DNA of 64,000 nucleotides from Bacteroidota bacterium (GTDB lineage Bacteria > Bacteroidota > Bacteroidia > Chitinophagales > Chitinophagaceae), in the NCBI GenBank assembly GCA_023422835.1, contig JAFAGI010000010.1, forward strand, positions 1 to 64,000. The letters are read 5' to 3'. Every line of letters starts with the position of its first letter. Position 1 is the stretch's first letter. A program made the translations under genes and the position numbers. Shown one piece after another: positions 1-9,034 of the stretch. The notes under the pieces were generated by a model. The model worked only from the letters and a program-made list of their open reading frames with translations, had not been told where the DNA came from and did not search any database.

Positions 1-1
1 A

Positions 2-805
2 AAAGTTGTTAGTATTTCTTTATTATTGAACTGGATTATCGGGCCTATTTTAATGTTCGGATTAGCCATTCTTTTTCTAAGAAATGAGCCTGATTATATG
101 ATTGGCTTGATATTGATAGGCTTGGCAAGATGTATTGCAATGGTCATAGTATGGAATGACCTTGCAAAAGGTAACAGAGAATATGCAGCCTTATTAATTG
201 CATTAAACAGCATCTATCAGGTATTTTCTTATAGTTTCTTAGTTTGGCTGTTTATCAATGTACTGCCAAACAGATTAGGCTTGGCAAGTTTCAATGTAAG
301 CGTATCTATAAAAGACGTGACTGAAAGTGTAATGATTTATTTAGGGATCCCTTTCTTGACTGGTTTTCTTAGCCGTTACTTACTTGTTAAATCCAAAGGC
401 ATAGAATGGTATAACCGTAAATTTGTACCCAAAATATCGCCGATTACATTATACGCATTATTGTTTACCATAGTATTAATGTTCAGTCTTAAAGGTGATA
501 AAATAATAGAGTTGCCAATGGATGTCATTACGGTCGCTATACCGTTAGTCATCTATTTTGTACTAATGTTTTTCGTAAGCTTCTTTATCAATAAATCTTT
601 GAATGTTCCGTACGACAAAAATGCAGCAATTGCATTTACCGCCACAGGAAACAATTTTGAACTAGCTATTGCAGTGTCCATAGCTGTATTCGGAATCCAG
701 TCACCTCAGGCATTTGTAGGCGTAATTGGGCCATTGGTAGAAGTTCCCGTTCTGATATTATTAGTAAAGATAAGCTTATGGCTTAAAAAGAAATATTATA
801 AATAA
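2..805 (+). CDS. ACR3-family arsenite efflux permease, 5' partial
   Basis: Membrane transporter of the ACR3 (arsenical resistance 3) family, which exports arsenite across the inner membrane. The reading frame is open to the left window edge, so the N-terminus lies outside; what remains is about 267 residues of a protein usually about 340-400 long. The segment [18 protein letters not shown] with the following [17 protein letters not shown] is typical ACR3 sequence carrying the conserved transmembrane Cys, and [16 protein letters not shown] near the end is the second family hallmark. Several hydrophobic helices are visible. An internal TTG at 26 is not a plausible start because conserved sequence continues upstream of it. 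The expected partners (arsR, arsC) would lie to the left. The family is clear; substrate is inferred. Confidence 0.9.
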   Translation, partial: KVVSISLLLNWIIGPILMFGLAILFLRNEPDYMIGLILIGLARCIAMVIVWNDLAKGNREYAALLIALNSIYQVFSYSFLVWLFINVLPNRLGLASFNVSVSIKDVTESVMIYLGIPFLTGFLSRYLLVKSKGIEWYNRKFVPKISPITLYALLFTIVLMFSLKGDKIIELPMDVITVAIPLVIYFVLMFFVSFFINKSLNVPYDKNAAIAFTATGNNFELAIAVSIAVFGIQSPQAFVGVIGPLVEVPVLILLVKISLWLKKKYYK

Positions 806-894
806 ATAAAATGTAAAAAGAGTTCAGGGCTTGAGCTAAAAGCTAAACCTCTTAAACAGATTACAGGGGGAGTGACTTATAAACTTCCCCTTTT

Positions 895-1260
895 TTATAA
901 TGATACTTCCTGAAATGGAATAATTTGATTCTCGTGCTCTGAATTATAATAGGAATTATTTTTCCATAAGATAAAAGTCAGTTCCAGCAGTTTTCTTTGG
1001 ATGGCAACTATAGCTTTCATTTTAATTCCATGCCTTGAAACTATTCTTAAGAAAATATCTCTAAACCTTTCATCGGTTCTTATTGCAGCCAGTGCAGGAA
1101 AGTGCATTACTTTCCTTAAATTCCGATTACCACGCTTGGATATTCAGGGTTTGGATTTCACTGAAGTTCCAGATGTCTTTTCTCTTACATCTAATCCTGC
1201 ATAACTAACCAACTGTCTTTTATTCTTTATTAACTCGAATCCGTTAGTTTCGGCGAGTAG
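895..1260 (-). pseudogene. IS110-family transposase, C-terminal remnant with in-frame stop
   Basis: Reading the minus strand from about 1260 gives ETNGFELIKNKRQLVSYAGL, then a SGTSVKSKP segment, a TGA stop at 1144-1146, and ISKRGNRNLRKVMHFPALAA followed by a typical basic C-terminus. This is the C-terminal transposase_20 (RuvC/HhH-like) part of IS110/IS116/IS902 transposases. The stop falls between KP and ISKRGN where relatives usually have a basic residue, so a CGA-to-TGA change is a simple explanation. The N-terminal DEDD catalytic domain is missing; upstream of 1260 the sequence is unrelated. Dead fragment next to the arsenite exporter, pointing to past mobile-element activity. Confidence 0.8.
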
Positions 1261-1273
1261 GGTTGAATTATTT

Positions 1274-1378
1274 TTCCACGCAAAGCGCGCAAAGAGAAGA
1301 AGCTAAGGCCGCGAAGAGGATATTAATCTCACTTTGCTCTTTGTGAAACCTGAATGCCATTTTACCACGCAAAGCTTG
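1274..1378. repeat. ACGCAAAG-type dispersed intergenic repeat fragments
   Basis: The stretch contains CCACGCAAAGCGCGCAAAG near 1276 and a second CCACGCAAAGC near 1363, just beyond the S9 peptidase stop. A related fragment with CACGGAGGCCGCAAAGG and GCGCAAAG lies at about 13778-13800. Similar ACGCAAAG strings are common between genes in this phylum (memory of such genomes). No coding potential is seen. Confidence 0.4.
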
Positions 1379-1379
1379 A

Positions 1380-3287
1380 TTATAGCGTTTCTTTCAGCCA
1401 GGAGAAAAATTCTCTCTGCCAAAGGAGGCCATTCTGCGGCTTCAATACCCAGTGATTCTCATCCGGGAAGACCAGCAGCTTGCTTTTGATCCCTCTCAAC
1501 TGCGCAGCCTGGAATGCCTGCTGCCCCTGCTCAAAAGGTACGCGGTAGTCTTTCTCGTTTTGTATAATGTAGATAGGCGTGTTCCATTTATCTACAAAGT
1601 TGCTTGGCGATTGTGCATAGGTATGCTGTATGCTTTCATCATCTTTTTGCCAGTACGGACCGCCAAATTCCCAGTTTGCAAACCACATTTCTTCTGTAGT
1701 ACCATACATGCTTCTAAAATCAAATACACCATTATGTGCAATAAATGTCTTAAACCGGTTGTTGTGCAAGCCTGCTAATTTAAACACGGAATATCCTCCG
1801 AAGCTGGCGCCAATTGCGCCCCTCCGCTCTGTATCCACAAATTTTTCCTTAGACAGATCATCAATGGCAGCGAGGTAATCATCTATTACCTGGCCGCCCC
1901 AGTCTTTGCTGATCTGTTCATTCCAGGCAGTGCCAAAACCGGGCATGCCGCGCCTGGATGGCAAAAGTACAATATATCCCTGGGCAGCCATCACCTGTAC
2001 GTTCCACCGGAAGGAATAAAATTGTGTAAGCGCAGATTGCGGGCCGCCTTCGCAGTATAGCAGCGCAGGATATTTTTTGTTTGGGTCAAAATCCGGCGGG
2101 TACACGATCCACTCCATCATTTTTTTGTTATCGGTAGTTTTTATCCAACGGCGCTCTGTTTGAGAAGGAACAATATTTTTGTAAATATCATCATTCACAT
2201 GTGTGAGCTGCATTAGCTTGCCTGTGGCAAGATTTACTTTAAAGATTTCAGCAGCACGGTTAAAATCTTCTTTCATCACCACCAGTTCGGAACCCGTTTC
2301 GCCAATGATGCTTTTGATATTGAAATCACCTTTGGTTAATTGTTTTATCACAGGTGTAGCTTTGGTTAGCCCGATATCATTTACGCTAAACAACTGCAAA
2401 GTGCCGTCAACAGGTGCAATAAAGAAAATATTTCTGCCGTCTTCAGCCCATTTAAAATTATCCACATGTATGTGATCTGCATGGCCGGTAAGGTTGATGG
2501 TATTTTTTCCGTGCATCACTACAATGTCCTGTTTATCAGCTTCGTAGCCATCGCGCTTCATTTGCAGCCATGCCAGTATGCCCTGCCTGCCAAAGGCCGG
2601 GGCAATGTCATAACCTTTGTTTGCGTGCGTGAGATTGGTGGTTGTGCCGGTTGATAAGTTGTAGCTGAAAATATCTGTGTTGGTGCTTAGTGCGTATTCG
2701 GTACCATACTTTTTCTTGCTTACGTAAAGAATGTTTTTACTGTCCGGCGACCAGATAAAATCTTCATCGCCGCCAAAAGGTTGTTGCGGTGCAAAGAATG
2801 GCTCGCCCGGCATAATATCTTTTTTTTCACCGACAACGCCATCTTTATAAGGAGCGTAGAATACATGCGAAAAATTTCCGTTGAAATATTTGTCCCAATG
2901 CCTGTAATTCAGAGAAGTGTAGACCTGCCCGGTAGTTTTATCAAGGTCTTCATACCTGTCATTGCCCATCACATTTTCCAGCCTTACCTCTTCGGTGCTT
3001 AAAATAAAATGCCCGTTTGGCGATATGCGGTCATTGGCCATAAATTCAAACTTGTCCGTTACCTCTTCTGGGGTACCGCCGTTAATAAAGATCCTGTATG
3101 TTTTTTTATTGATTTTATTATCCTGCATATTTGGCAGGGATACTTCATACAAAACATACCGCTTGTCTTTAGACAAGCCCAGGCCGCTTACCCTGCCTAA
3201 CTTCCAGAGTATTTCCGGTGTAAATTTAGTTTGTGCTCCGGCACTCATACTTATTACCATTGCTAATGTAAAAAATAAAAATCTCAT
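1380..3287 (-). CDS. S9 family prolyl oligopeptidase / dipeptidyl aminopeptidase, secreted
   Basis: Serine peptidase of the prolyl-oligopeptidase (S9) type, which removes dipeptides or acylated residues from oligopeptides, probably in the periplasm. The N-terminal half resembles the WD40-like beta-propeller (TolB-like repeats such as FIWSPDSKNILYVS). The C-terminal alpha/beta-hydrolase has nucleophile motif GASFGGYS, the acid in NEKDYRVPFEQG and the histidine in DENHWVLKP, so the triad is intact. The start chosen (3287) gives the signal peptide MRFLFFTLAMVISMSAGAQ with cleavage after GAQ; a longer frame begins at 3320 but would put 11 polar residues in front of it. Length about 635 residues is normal. 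It stands alone on the minus strand. Confidence 0.88.
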   Translation of the reverse strand: MRFLFFTLAMVISMSAGAQTKFTPEILWKLGRVSGLGLSKDKRYVLYEVSLPNMQDNKINKKTYRIFINGGTPEEVTDKFEFMANDRISPNGHFILSTEEVRLENVMGNDRYEDLDKTTGQVYTSLNYRHWDKYFNGNFSHVFYAPYKDGVVGEKKDIMPGEPFFAPQQPFGGDEDFIWSPDSKNILYVSKKKYGTEYALSTNTDIFSYNLSTGTTTNLTHANKGYDIAPAFGRQGILAWLQMKRDGYEADKQDIVVMHGKNTINLTGHADHIHVDNFKWAEDGRNIFFIAPVDGTLQLFSVNDIGLTKATPVIKQLTKGDFNIKSIIGETGSELVVMKEDFNRAAEIFKVNLATGKLMQLTHVNDDIYKNIVPSQTERRWIKTTDNKKMMEWIVYPPDFDPNKKYPALLYCEGGPQSALTQFYSFRWNVQVMAAQGYIVLLPSRRGMPGFGTAWNEQISKDWGGQVIDDYLAAIDDLSKEKFVDTERRGAIGASFGGYSVFKLAGLHNNRFKTFIAHNGVFDFRSMYGTTEEMWFANWEFGGPYWQKDDESIQHTYAQSPSNFVDKWNTPIYIIQNEKDYRVPFEQGQQAFQAAQLRGIKSKLLVFPDENHWVLKPQNGLLWQREFFSWLKETL

Positions 3288-3392
3288 TACGTATGTTGCG
3301 TTATGGTTTGCAAAATTCATGTAGGCAACTCATAGAGTTAAACTGCCTTAGCATGAAACACGACAAATATAATGCTTTTAGGCTTGCCTGTA

Positions 3393-4244
3393 TTATTTGA
3401 AATCCTGCAGGGTGTTTCTTACACTATGCATATAGTGGCCGCCAAATAAAATAGCATGTACCAGCAGGGGGTATAGCTGAGTCAACGGAAGGCGTTGCCG
3501 CCAGCCCGGCTCTAAAGGGTAGGCGGCATTGTAGGCTTCATAAAATGCACGGTCAAAGCCTCCAAAAAGCCTGGTCATGCCCAGGTCCATTTCCCTGTGT
3601 CCATAATAAACCGCAGGGTCATAAATTGCAGCATTGCCATTTGTTGCCACACAGAAGTTGCCTGACCAGAGATCTCCATGCAGCAATGCAGGAGCTTCTT
3701 CGGGAAAAAGATTGCCCGCTTCTTTGCATAGTTTTTCTGCCTGCAATACATCCGTTTTATTGAAATGGCCCCTGTCATAAAGCTGGCGTACCAAAGGCAG
3801 GATGCGCATTTCGCCATAAAATTGCTGCCAGCTTGTTGTTTGTTCATTGCTTTGAACTATGCTGCCTATGTAATTGTTTTCGTACCAGCCAAAACAGGCA
3901 TCCGGCTTTTGATGCATCTCTGCAAGCGCAGTGCCGAAGCTTTGCCAGAAGTGCTTTTGCGGTGATCCTTTTTCAATGTAGTTCATTAGCAGGTATTGTT
4001 TTCCCGCTGCTTCGCCGTGTTTTATAACTTCCGGCACTGTAAGTGAAAAGTGTTTTCTCAGCGCACTAAGCCCTTCAGCTTCCTTTCGGAACATCTCCGG
4101 GCAAGCTGCGCTGTCATTTACTTTCAGGAAAAAATTTTCATCAGCAGTTTGCAGGTGATATGTTTTATTGATGTCGCCACCATACACGGGCAGATGGTTT
4201 ATTACTTGTAACCCGATGGCTGAAATTATTTGCTGTACGTCCAT
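3393..4244 (-). CDS. fructosamine kinase family protein
   Basis: Kinase of the fructosamine/ketosamine-3-kinase family (protein-kinase-like fold), which phosphorylates sugar adducts on protein amino groups so that they fall off (deglycation). The catalytic loop LLHGDLWSGNF and the metal-binding IYDPAVYYGHREMDLGM are diagnostic. The end GGHYMHSVRNTL is also typical. Length 283 residues, slightly short of the usual 285-290. Cytosolic, no signal peptide. It is the next gene upstream of the S9 peptidase on the same strand, about 105 bp away, so cotranscription is possible but not shown. Substrate is inferred from family only. Confidence 0.88.
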   Translation of the reverse strand: MDVQQIISAIGLQVINHLPVYGGDINKTYHLQTADENFFLKVNDSAACPEMFRKEAEGLSALRKHFSLTVPEVIKHGEAAGKQYLLMNYIEKGSPQKHFWQSFGTALAEMHQKPDACFGWYENNYIGSIVQSNEQTTSWQQFYGEMRILPLVRQLYDRGHFNKTDVLQAEKLCKEAGNLFPEEAPALLHGDLWSGNFCVATNGNAAIYDPAVYYGHREMDLGMTRLFGGFDRAFYEAYNAAYPLEPGWRQRLPLTQLYPLLVHAILFGGHYMHSVRNTLQDFK

Positions 4245-4273
4245 GTTATTCTGTAAAAGTAGTTTTGTGATAG

Positions 4274-4824
4274 TTAATTTAACCTGAAACGGTAGACGAC
4301 GGAAAAGCCTACAGGGCTGAACTCATTCTTAAATTTCACACCTTTTTGCTGCTTAAGGTATGTCTGTATGCTTCCGGCTCATCACCCCTGACAGGTACAT
4401 TCAAAGCCAATGAGATATAATGTTTCCTGATGCCGTTGCCCGATACCAGTCTACACTTGCACCAAATGTTGACGCGTAAAACGCCTTGCTGAGATTGTGG
4501 GCATCTATAATCACTACTGTGGAATTATTGCCATACATGGCTGTCAGAAAAGGTACTAAGCGACTGGTTTCATTTATAAAGAATCTTCCCTTCGCCCCGC
4601 GTTGTAACTAAACCCTAAGAGAGTGTAACCGCCACCGTCGAACAGGCCTGTATTCTTTTGCGGATAAAAAAGAAGGTTGGCGCCGATGTTGCTATACTCA
4701 AATCCCACACCTACACCCAGGTTGATTTTTTCAGTTTCAGGAGAGTTGATATCCTCTGCGATTAGTTGTGCCTTCAACTGACAACTTAAAAAATAAACAG
4801 AAATACTGCGTAATATTTTTTCAT
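4274..4824 (-). pseudogene. decayed small outer-membrane beta-barrel protein, about four frameshifts
   Basis: No single frame is open, but consecutive frames join into one protein. ATG at 4824 starts a signal peptide MKKYYAVFLFIF; a frameshift in a T-run restores LSCQLKAQLIAEDINSPETE. The frame then runs to LLGFSYNAG, shifts to GRFFINETSRLVPFLTAMYG, continues to FGASVDWYR, shifts to GNGIRKHYISLALNVPVRGD, and shifts again to KFKNEFSPVGFSVVYRFRL before TAA at 4274-4276. The amphipathic strands and the C-terminal aromatic/Arg-rich strand suggest a beta-barrel of about 180 residues. I do not recognise the family. Four indels in 550 bp argue for real decay rather than a sequencing slip. Confidence 0.6.
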
Positions 4825-4899
4825 TAAAAAAGTTTTCTATAAGATAAAATATTAATCCTTTAAAAATTACCCTACAATATTTACATGTTCAAAAAAATA

Positions 4900-6213
4900 T
4901 TAAAACATAAATTGTGTTCTAAGCGTAAAGATATTGTCTTTTACATCCTGCTCGAAGCCCGCGATGCTGGTTGCTTCATTTCTGATATGATCATACCAGA
5001 ATAGAATCTTTAAGTGATTGTTGATGTGCTTCAGAAAACCCATGCCTATTGTGTTATAGCGTATATCAGCTTTGGAGAGGCCATAGGTTTTATGAATTTC
5101 CCGGCCACTGACTTTGGTGTTGGGGTCGTACCAGTCGTACTTTAGTACCAACTGGTTTTTTTCGCCTGCAATATTCTGTACCAGGTTAAAGTAAGCACCG
5201 TCAAAAGGACGGGTGTATAGGGGTTGTTTTATGTTATTGTTTACAGGGTAACTGCCGGGAGTAGAGGAGTGGTCTTTAGTTCCTGTTTGCAATCCAAAAA
5301 TATATTCAGCTCTCATCTCTGTTTTCCAGTTCTTTGAAGCGGTTTCTATTGCTATATCAGCGCCGTAATATTTGCGTGGTGCAAACTTTTGGTTATTATC
5401 GCCGCTTTGCAGCTGCATGCCCCAGGTATTACCGGTTTGTTGCATAGCATAATATTCAGGCGCTTCGCTTACAATGCCTCCTAACAAAGCGCTGATGCCG
5501 CCGCCTATGGTCAGGTTGTTCAAAGGAGCTATTTCCACAGGTTTTGCAGAGAGCCTGGTGACGATGTCTTTTTTATTGTCGAATTCTCTTGGGCCTGAAA
5601 GCCCCTGGCCATTATAAATTGCAAAATCTAACTGCACATGCTTTAAAAAGTTTTTGGCCTTACGCGGGTTAACGGAAAGTTCAACTCCCAGGTCGCGCTC
5701 CGTCTTCATCAATATCTGCGACATGCGCCCGCGCTCTGCTGCTTCTCTCTGGGAAGAACTTAATTGCAGCTCAAAGCCAAAAGGCCGCGCCATCACGCCT
5801 GCGGTCAAAGAAAACAAATGCAACTTATTTTCGTAATACCTTCCCCAGAAATCCCTGATATTCACGCCCTGCTCTGTACCATCGAACTGGAAAACAAAAA
5901 ATGTAGAGGGCGAACCATCTTTGTGAAAGTGCACATAGTCTGCCCTTAGGCGTCCTCTCCTCAACCTGAAGCGGTTATCGGAATTTTCTGCAAAAGCGCC
6001 GCCCTGGTAATCTGCATCCACTCCTTTTTGCTGCGCTACTTGAAACTGCGGTTGCATATAGCCTGAAAAAGAAAGGTTGCTTACTTCATCATCAATGATT
6101 TTTACCTGCCTGCCTTTTAAAACTATGGTATCTACTACATCTGTAAGTAAGCGCTGGCTATATCCGCTGAACACTGAGAATAACAAAAAAGTGAATAAAA
6201 CTGCGTACTTCAT
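4900..6213 (-). CDS. OprO/OprP-type porin, outer membrane
   Basis: Outer-membrane channel of the phosphate-selective porin O/P family. An N-terminal signal peptide (MKYAVLFTFLLFSVFSGYSQ) precedes a beta-strand-rich protein with family features: RLRRGRLRADYVHFHKDGSP, an FDGTEQGVNIRDFWGRYYEN segment, and GVMARPFGFELQLSSSQRE. The last residues are TLRTQFMF, ending in the C-terminal phenylalanine expected of a barrel inserted by BAM. Length 437 residues is normal. In this phylum such porins are often near phosphate or heme genes, but no such neighbour is present here, so the solute is unknown. The region between it and the pseudogene downstream is AT-rich with no further gene. Confidence 0.85.
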   Translation of the reverse strand: MKYAVLFTFLLFSVFSGYSQRLLTDVVDTIVLKGRQVKIIDDEVSNLSFSGYMQPQFQVAQQKGVDADYQGGAFAENSDNRFRLRRGRLRADYVHFHKDGSPSTFFVFQFDGTEQGVNIRDFWGRYYENKLHLFSLTAGVMARPFGFELQLSSSQREAAERGRMSQILMKTERDLGVELSVNPRKAKNFLKHVQLDFAIYNGQGLSGPREFDNKKDIVTRLSAKPVEIAPLNNLTIGGGISALLGGIVSEAPEYYAMQQTGNTWGMQLQSGDNNQKFAPRKYYGADIAIETASKNWKTEMRAEYIFGLQTGTKDHSSTPGSYPVNNNIKQPLYTRPFDGAYFNLVQNIAGEKNQLVLKYDWYDPNTKVSGREIHKTYGLSKADIRYNTIGMGFLKHINNHLKILFWYDHIRNEATSIAGFEQDVKDNIFTLRTQFMF

Positions 6214-6276
6214 CTCAGAAAGTTTTAAATTTTTAAGGATGGCAAAAGTACAAAAGACGCAATTGTAACTGGAATT

Positions 6277-7230
6277 TTATTTCCATATTTTATAACACCA
6301 TCTTTTTAGTTTGCCTTCAAAATCAAACGGGGTTGTAGCTTTGGTAATGTCTTTTATTTTAGCTGCACGAATATTTTGTTCATCTAATGCAAATTTGGTG
6401 TAGTTGGTACTGAAATAAATTACGCCATTATCTTTTAAAGACCGTAGACAATCATTGATAAGTTCAGTGTGATCGCTCTGTATCTCAAGAAAATCTTTCA
6501 TGCGTTTGCTGTTGCTGAAAGTAGGCGGATCCATTACTATGAGGTCAAAGCTACGGGGCCGCAATGTTTTCAGGTATTGCTTTACATCTGCATGTATAAA
6601 ATAATAGTTTTTGTCGGAGAAATTATTAAGCTTAAAATTTTCCTGTGCCCATGCCAGGTAAGTTTTTGAAAGGTCTACTGATGTAACGCTTGCTGCATTT
6701 CCCGAGGCTGCGTATATAGAGAATGAACCGGTGTAACAAAACAAATTCAGCACATTCTTACCGCTGCTTTCTTGCATCACCATGTTGCGTGTAATGCGGT
6801 GATCAAGAAATAGTCCTGTATCCAGGTAATCGGTAAGGTTGACTTTAAACTTTAAATTGTTTTCTTCTGCCGTAAAAGAATGGCTTTCTTCCTCCTCGGC
6901 TTTCTGGTATTGAGCGCCTGCTACCCGGTGAGACATTGTTCTTCTCTGACGCACAAAAATTTTTTCTTCCGGCACATTCAGTATTTGTACGATGGTCTGT
7001 AAACATTCGCCAAGCCACTGTTCATGAGCTTCTTCGTCCATCCCGTGCCGGCGCAGGTACTCCGCTACATATACTTTATCACCGTAAAGTTCTATGCTGA
7101 AGGGAAACTCGCCCAGATCATGATCATAAACACGGTAGCACGAAATGTTTTGCCTCCGTGCCAGTTTGCTTTTGTGCTTATACACTTTCTGCAGCCGGTT
7201 TTCAAACATGAAATATTTCCCTGTGTTCAT
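6277..7230 (-). CDS. RlmK-like class I SAM-dependent rRNA methyltransferase
   Basis: SAM-dependent methyltransferase similar to the C-terminal half of RlmL (RlmK), which makes m7G2069 in 23S rRNA, and to RlmI. The segment FENRLQKVYKHKSKLARRQN resembles the linker at the start of that half; NLFCYTGSFSIYAA is the SAM-binding glycine loop (motif I), and VMDPPTFSNSKRM is the catalytic/nucleotide motif IV characteristic of RlmK. The frame is open from 7299, but the Met at 7230 (MNTGKYFMFENRL) gives the family-like N-terminus and avoids overlap with the divergent prmA. Here it stands alone without the THUMP-containing N-terminal RlmL domain. Target base is inferred. Confidence 0.82.
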   Translation of the reverse strand: MNTGKYFMFENRLQKVYKHKSKLARRQNISCYRVYDHDLGEFPFSIELYGDKVYVAEYLRRHGMDEEAHEQWLGECLQTIVQILNVPEEKIFVRQRRTMSHRVAGAQYQKAEEEESHSFTAEENNLKFKVNLTDYLDTGLFLDHRITRNMVMQESSGKNVLNLFCYTGSFSIYAASGNAASVTSVDLSKTYLAWAQENFKLNNFSDKNYYFIHADVKQYLKTLRPRSFDLIVMDPPTFSNSKRMKDFLEIQSDHTELINDCLRSLKDNGVIYFSTNYTKFALDEQNIRAAKIKDITKATTPFDFEGKLKRWCYKIWK

Positions 7231-7271
7231 ACTGCAAAAATCTTTTATTAAAGCCGAAAAACAAAAAACAG

Positions 7272-7279
7272 TATTTTTG
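7272..7279 (+). promoter_or_regulatory. candidate TAnnTTTG -7 element for prmA
   Basis: TATTTTTG matches the Bacteroidota -7 consensus TAnnTTTG and lies 19 bp before the prmA ATG, giving a very short leader. No clear -33 TTTG was found at the right spacing, so this is tentative. Confidence 0.35.
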
Positions 7280-7297
7280 AAATGAACTCTACAAAAC

Positions 7298-8116
7298 ATG
7301 CAGCATTATAAACAAATAAAAATAGCAGAATTAACCCCCGAACGCAGAGATTTACTGATCGCTTTGCTGTCTTGTACAGGCTTTGACGGGTTCGAAGAAA
7401 GTGAAAATGAATTGAAAGCGTTTGGTAATGCATCCTCTGTAGATATGAAGCGTTTGCAGCAGTTAGCCGGGTTGCATGAGTTTAGCTACACAGAAGAAGA
7501 CATCCAAGAGACAAACTGGAATGCCGTGTGGGAATCGAATTTTGATGCTGTGACCGTTGGTGATTTTGCAGGCATCCGAGCACACTTTCATCAGCCATTC
7601 AAAAATGTGCAGCATGAAATATTGATCACACCTAAAATGAGTTTCGGCACCGGCCATCATGCCACCACCTTTATGATGATTGAGCAAATGTCAAAGCTTG
7701 ATTTTGCTGGTAAACATATTTTTGACTTTGGCACAGGCACCGGCGTGCTGGCAATACTTGCTGAAAAACTGGGCGCCGCATCCGTGACGGCCATTGACAA
7801 CGATGAGTGGTCTATAGAAAATGCCAAAGAGAATGCAGATAAAAATCATTGTACACAAATAACCGTGAAGAGGGCAGACACTGCTGCCGTAAATCAGCAA
7901 TTTGATATTATACTGGCCAACATCAATAAAAACGTATTACTGGAAAATATGCAGGTGCTAGCTTCGCAGCTTAAATATGGCGGTACACTGCTTATGAGCG
8001 GATTGCTCCTGGAAGACGAGCAGGATATTGTAGCGGAAGCTTTAAAGTATCAACTGCAAAAAATATCAGGAAGCAATAAGCTACAATGGATTGCGCTAGT
8101 ATTTGCGCAAATATAA
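7298..8116 (+). CDS. prmA: ribosomal protein L11 methyltransferase
   Basis: Methyltransferase that trimethylates ribosomal protein L11 in the cytosol using S-adenosylmethionine. The short N-terminal substrate-recognition domain (about residues 1-90) is followed by the linker ITPKMSFGTGHHATTFMMI, the hallmark of PrmA. The SAM-binding loop FDFGTGTGVLAILAEKLGA and motif IV ILANINKN are intact. Length 272 residues is normal for this phylum. Start ATG at 7298 fits the conserved N-terminus. It is divergent from the RlmK-like gene, so two ribosome-modifying methyltransferases share this intergenic region. plsY follows 95 bp downstream, probably with its own promoter. Confidence 0.95.
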   Translation: MQHYKQIKIAELTPERRDLLIALLSCTGFDGFEESENELKAFGNASSVDMKRLQQLAGLHEFSYTEEDIQETNWNAVWESNFDAVTVGDFAGIRAHFHQPFKNVQHEILITPKMSFGTGHHATTFMMIEQMSKLDFAGKHIFDFGTGTGVLAILAEKLGAASVTAIDNDEWSIENAKENADKNHCTQITVKRADTAAVNQQFDIILANINKNVLLENMQVLASQLKYGGTLLMSGLLLEDEQDIVAEALKYQLQKISGSNKLQWIALVFAQI

Positions 8117-8166
8117 TATTGGGTATACGTTAAATGTATTGTAAGCTTTTATTTGCGATTTTACCA

Positions 8167-8174
8167 TATTTTTG
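8167..8174 (+). promoter_or_regulatory. candidate TAnnTTTG -7 element for plsY
   Basis: TATTTTTG lies 37 bp before the plsY ATG in an otherwise gene-free 95-bp gap. It matches TAnnTTTG; a correctly spaced -33 TTTG is not obvious. Confidence 0.35.
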
Positions 8175-8211
8175 TATCTTAGTCTAACACTAACTGTTTA
8201 ATTTAGTATTA

Positions 8212-8892
8212 ATGCAGGAATTATTATTAATCATATTGGCCTATCTTATTGGTTCTGTACCGTCCTCGGTATGGATATCCAGACATTTTTTCGGCATTGA
8301 TATCCGGGAATACGGCAGTGGCAATGCCGGCGCTACCAATACTTTCCGTGTGCTGGGCAAGAAATGGGGTACTATTGTAATGATCATGGATGTATTGAAA
8401 GGCTTCCTGGCTACTTCGCTTTTTATATTTTTGCCCAAATATGTTGGTGCGGATGCCGAGATCATGCGCGTGAATTTTATGATCGGTTTGGGGCTTACAG
8501 CAGTGTTGGGACATATATTCCCTGTCTGGGCAAATTTTAAGGGAGGAAAAGGTGTGGCAACACTGTTCGGTATGGTAATAGCCATTCAGCCTTTGGTAGC
8601 CATGTGTTGTGCAGCAGTATTTCTGTTGGTATTATTTCTTACACGCTTTGTTTCTTTAAGTTCTATACTCGCAGGCATTGCTTTTGCGGTTTTTATTCTT
8701 TTTATTTTTAATGTAGAGGCTCAATCCTATAAAGTTTTTTCGGTGGTGGTAGCTTTGATGATTGTATTAACGCATCAGAAAAACATCAACCGCCTTCTGC
8801 AGGGCACGGAAAATAAGGTACCCATTTTAAAACACAGAGACAGGAGAAAAGCCAGGAAAAACCGCCGGCAAAACCTGAACGACGGAGATTAA
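8212..8892 (+). CDS. plsY: acyl-phosphate:glycerol-3-phosphate acyltransferase PlsY
   Basis: Inner-membrane enzyme that moves an acyl group from acyl-phosphate to glycerol 3-phosphate, the first committed step of phospholipid synthesis. Three PlsY signature blocks are present: GSVPSSVWI near the N-terminus, YGSGNAGATNTFRVLGKKWG in the first conserved loop, and GHIFPVWANFKGGKGVATL in the second. Several hydrophobic helices are visible. The C-terminus carries an extra basic tail (KHRDRRKARKNRRQN), probably cytosolic. Length 226 residues is slightly longer than usual (200-215) because of that tail. PlsX is not nearby. Confidence 0.95.
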   Translation: MQELLLIILAYLIGSVPSSVWISRHFFGIDIREYGSGNAGATNTFRVLGKKWGTIVMIMDVLKGFLATSLFIFLPKYVGADAEIMRVNFMIGLGLTAVLGHIFPVWANFKGGKGVATLFGMVIAIQPLVAMCCAAVFLLVLFLTRFVSLSSILAGIAFAVFILFIFNVEAQSYKVFSVVVALMIVLTHQKNINRLLQGTENKVPILKHRDRRKARKNRRQNLNDGD

Positions 8893-9034
8893 CTCATAGA
8901 TTGTATTGAATATTTTATTGCCTGTGACCTCACCGGTTTTTTAAAACTACCGATCGAAGGCTTTGTTAGAGATCAACATTTTTTGGTACAAATATTGTTT
9001 TGCTACCATTATATAACTTTAAAAGCAACACATC

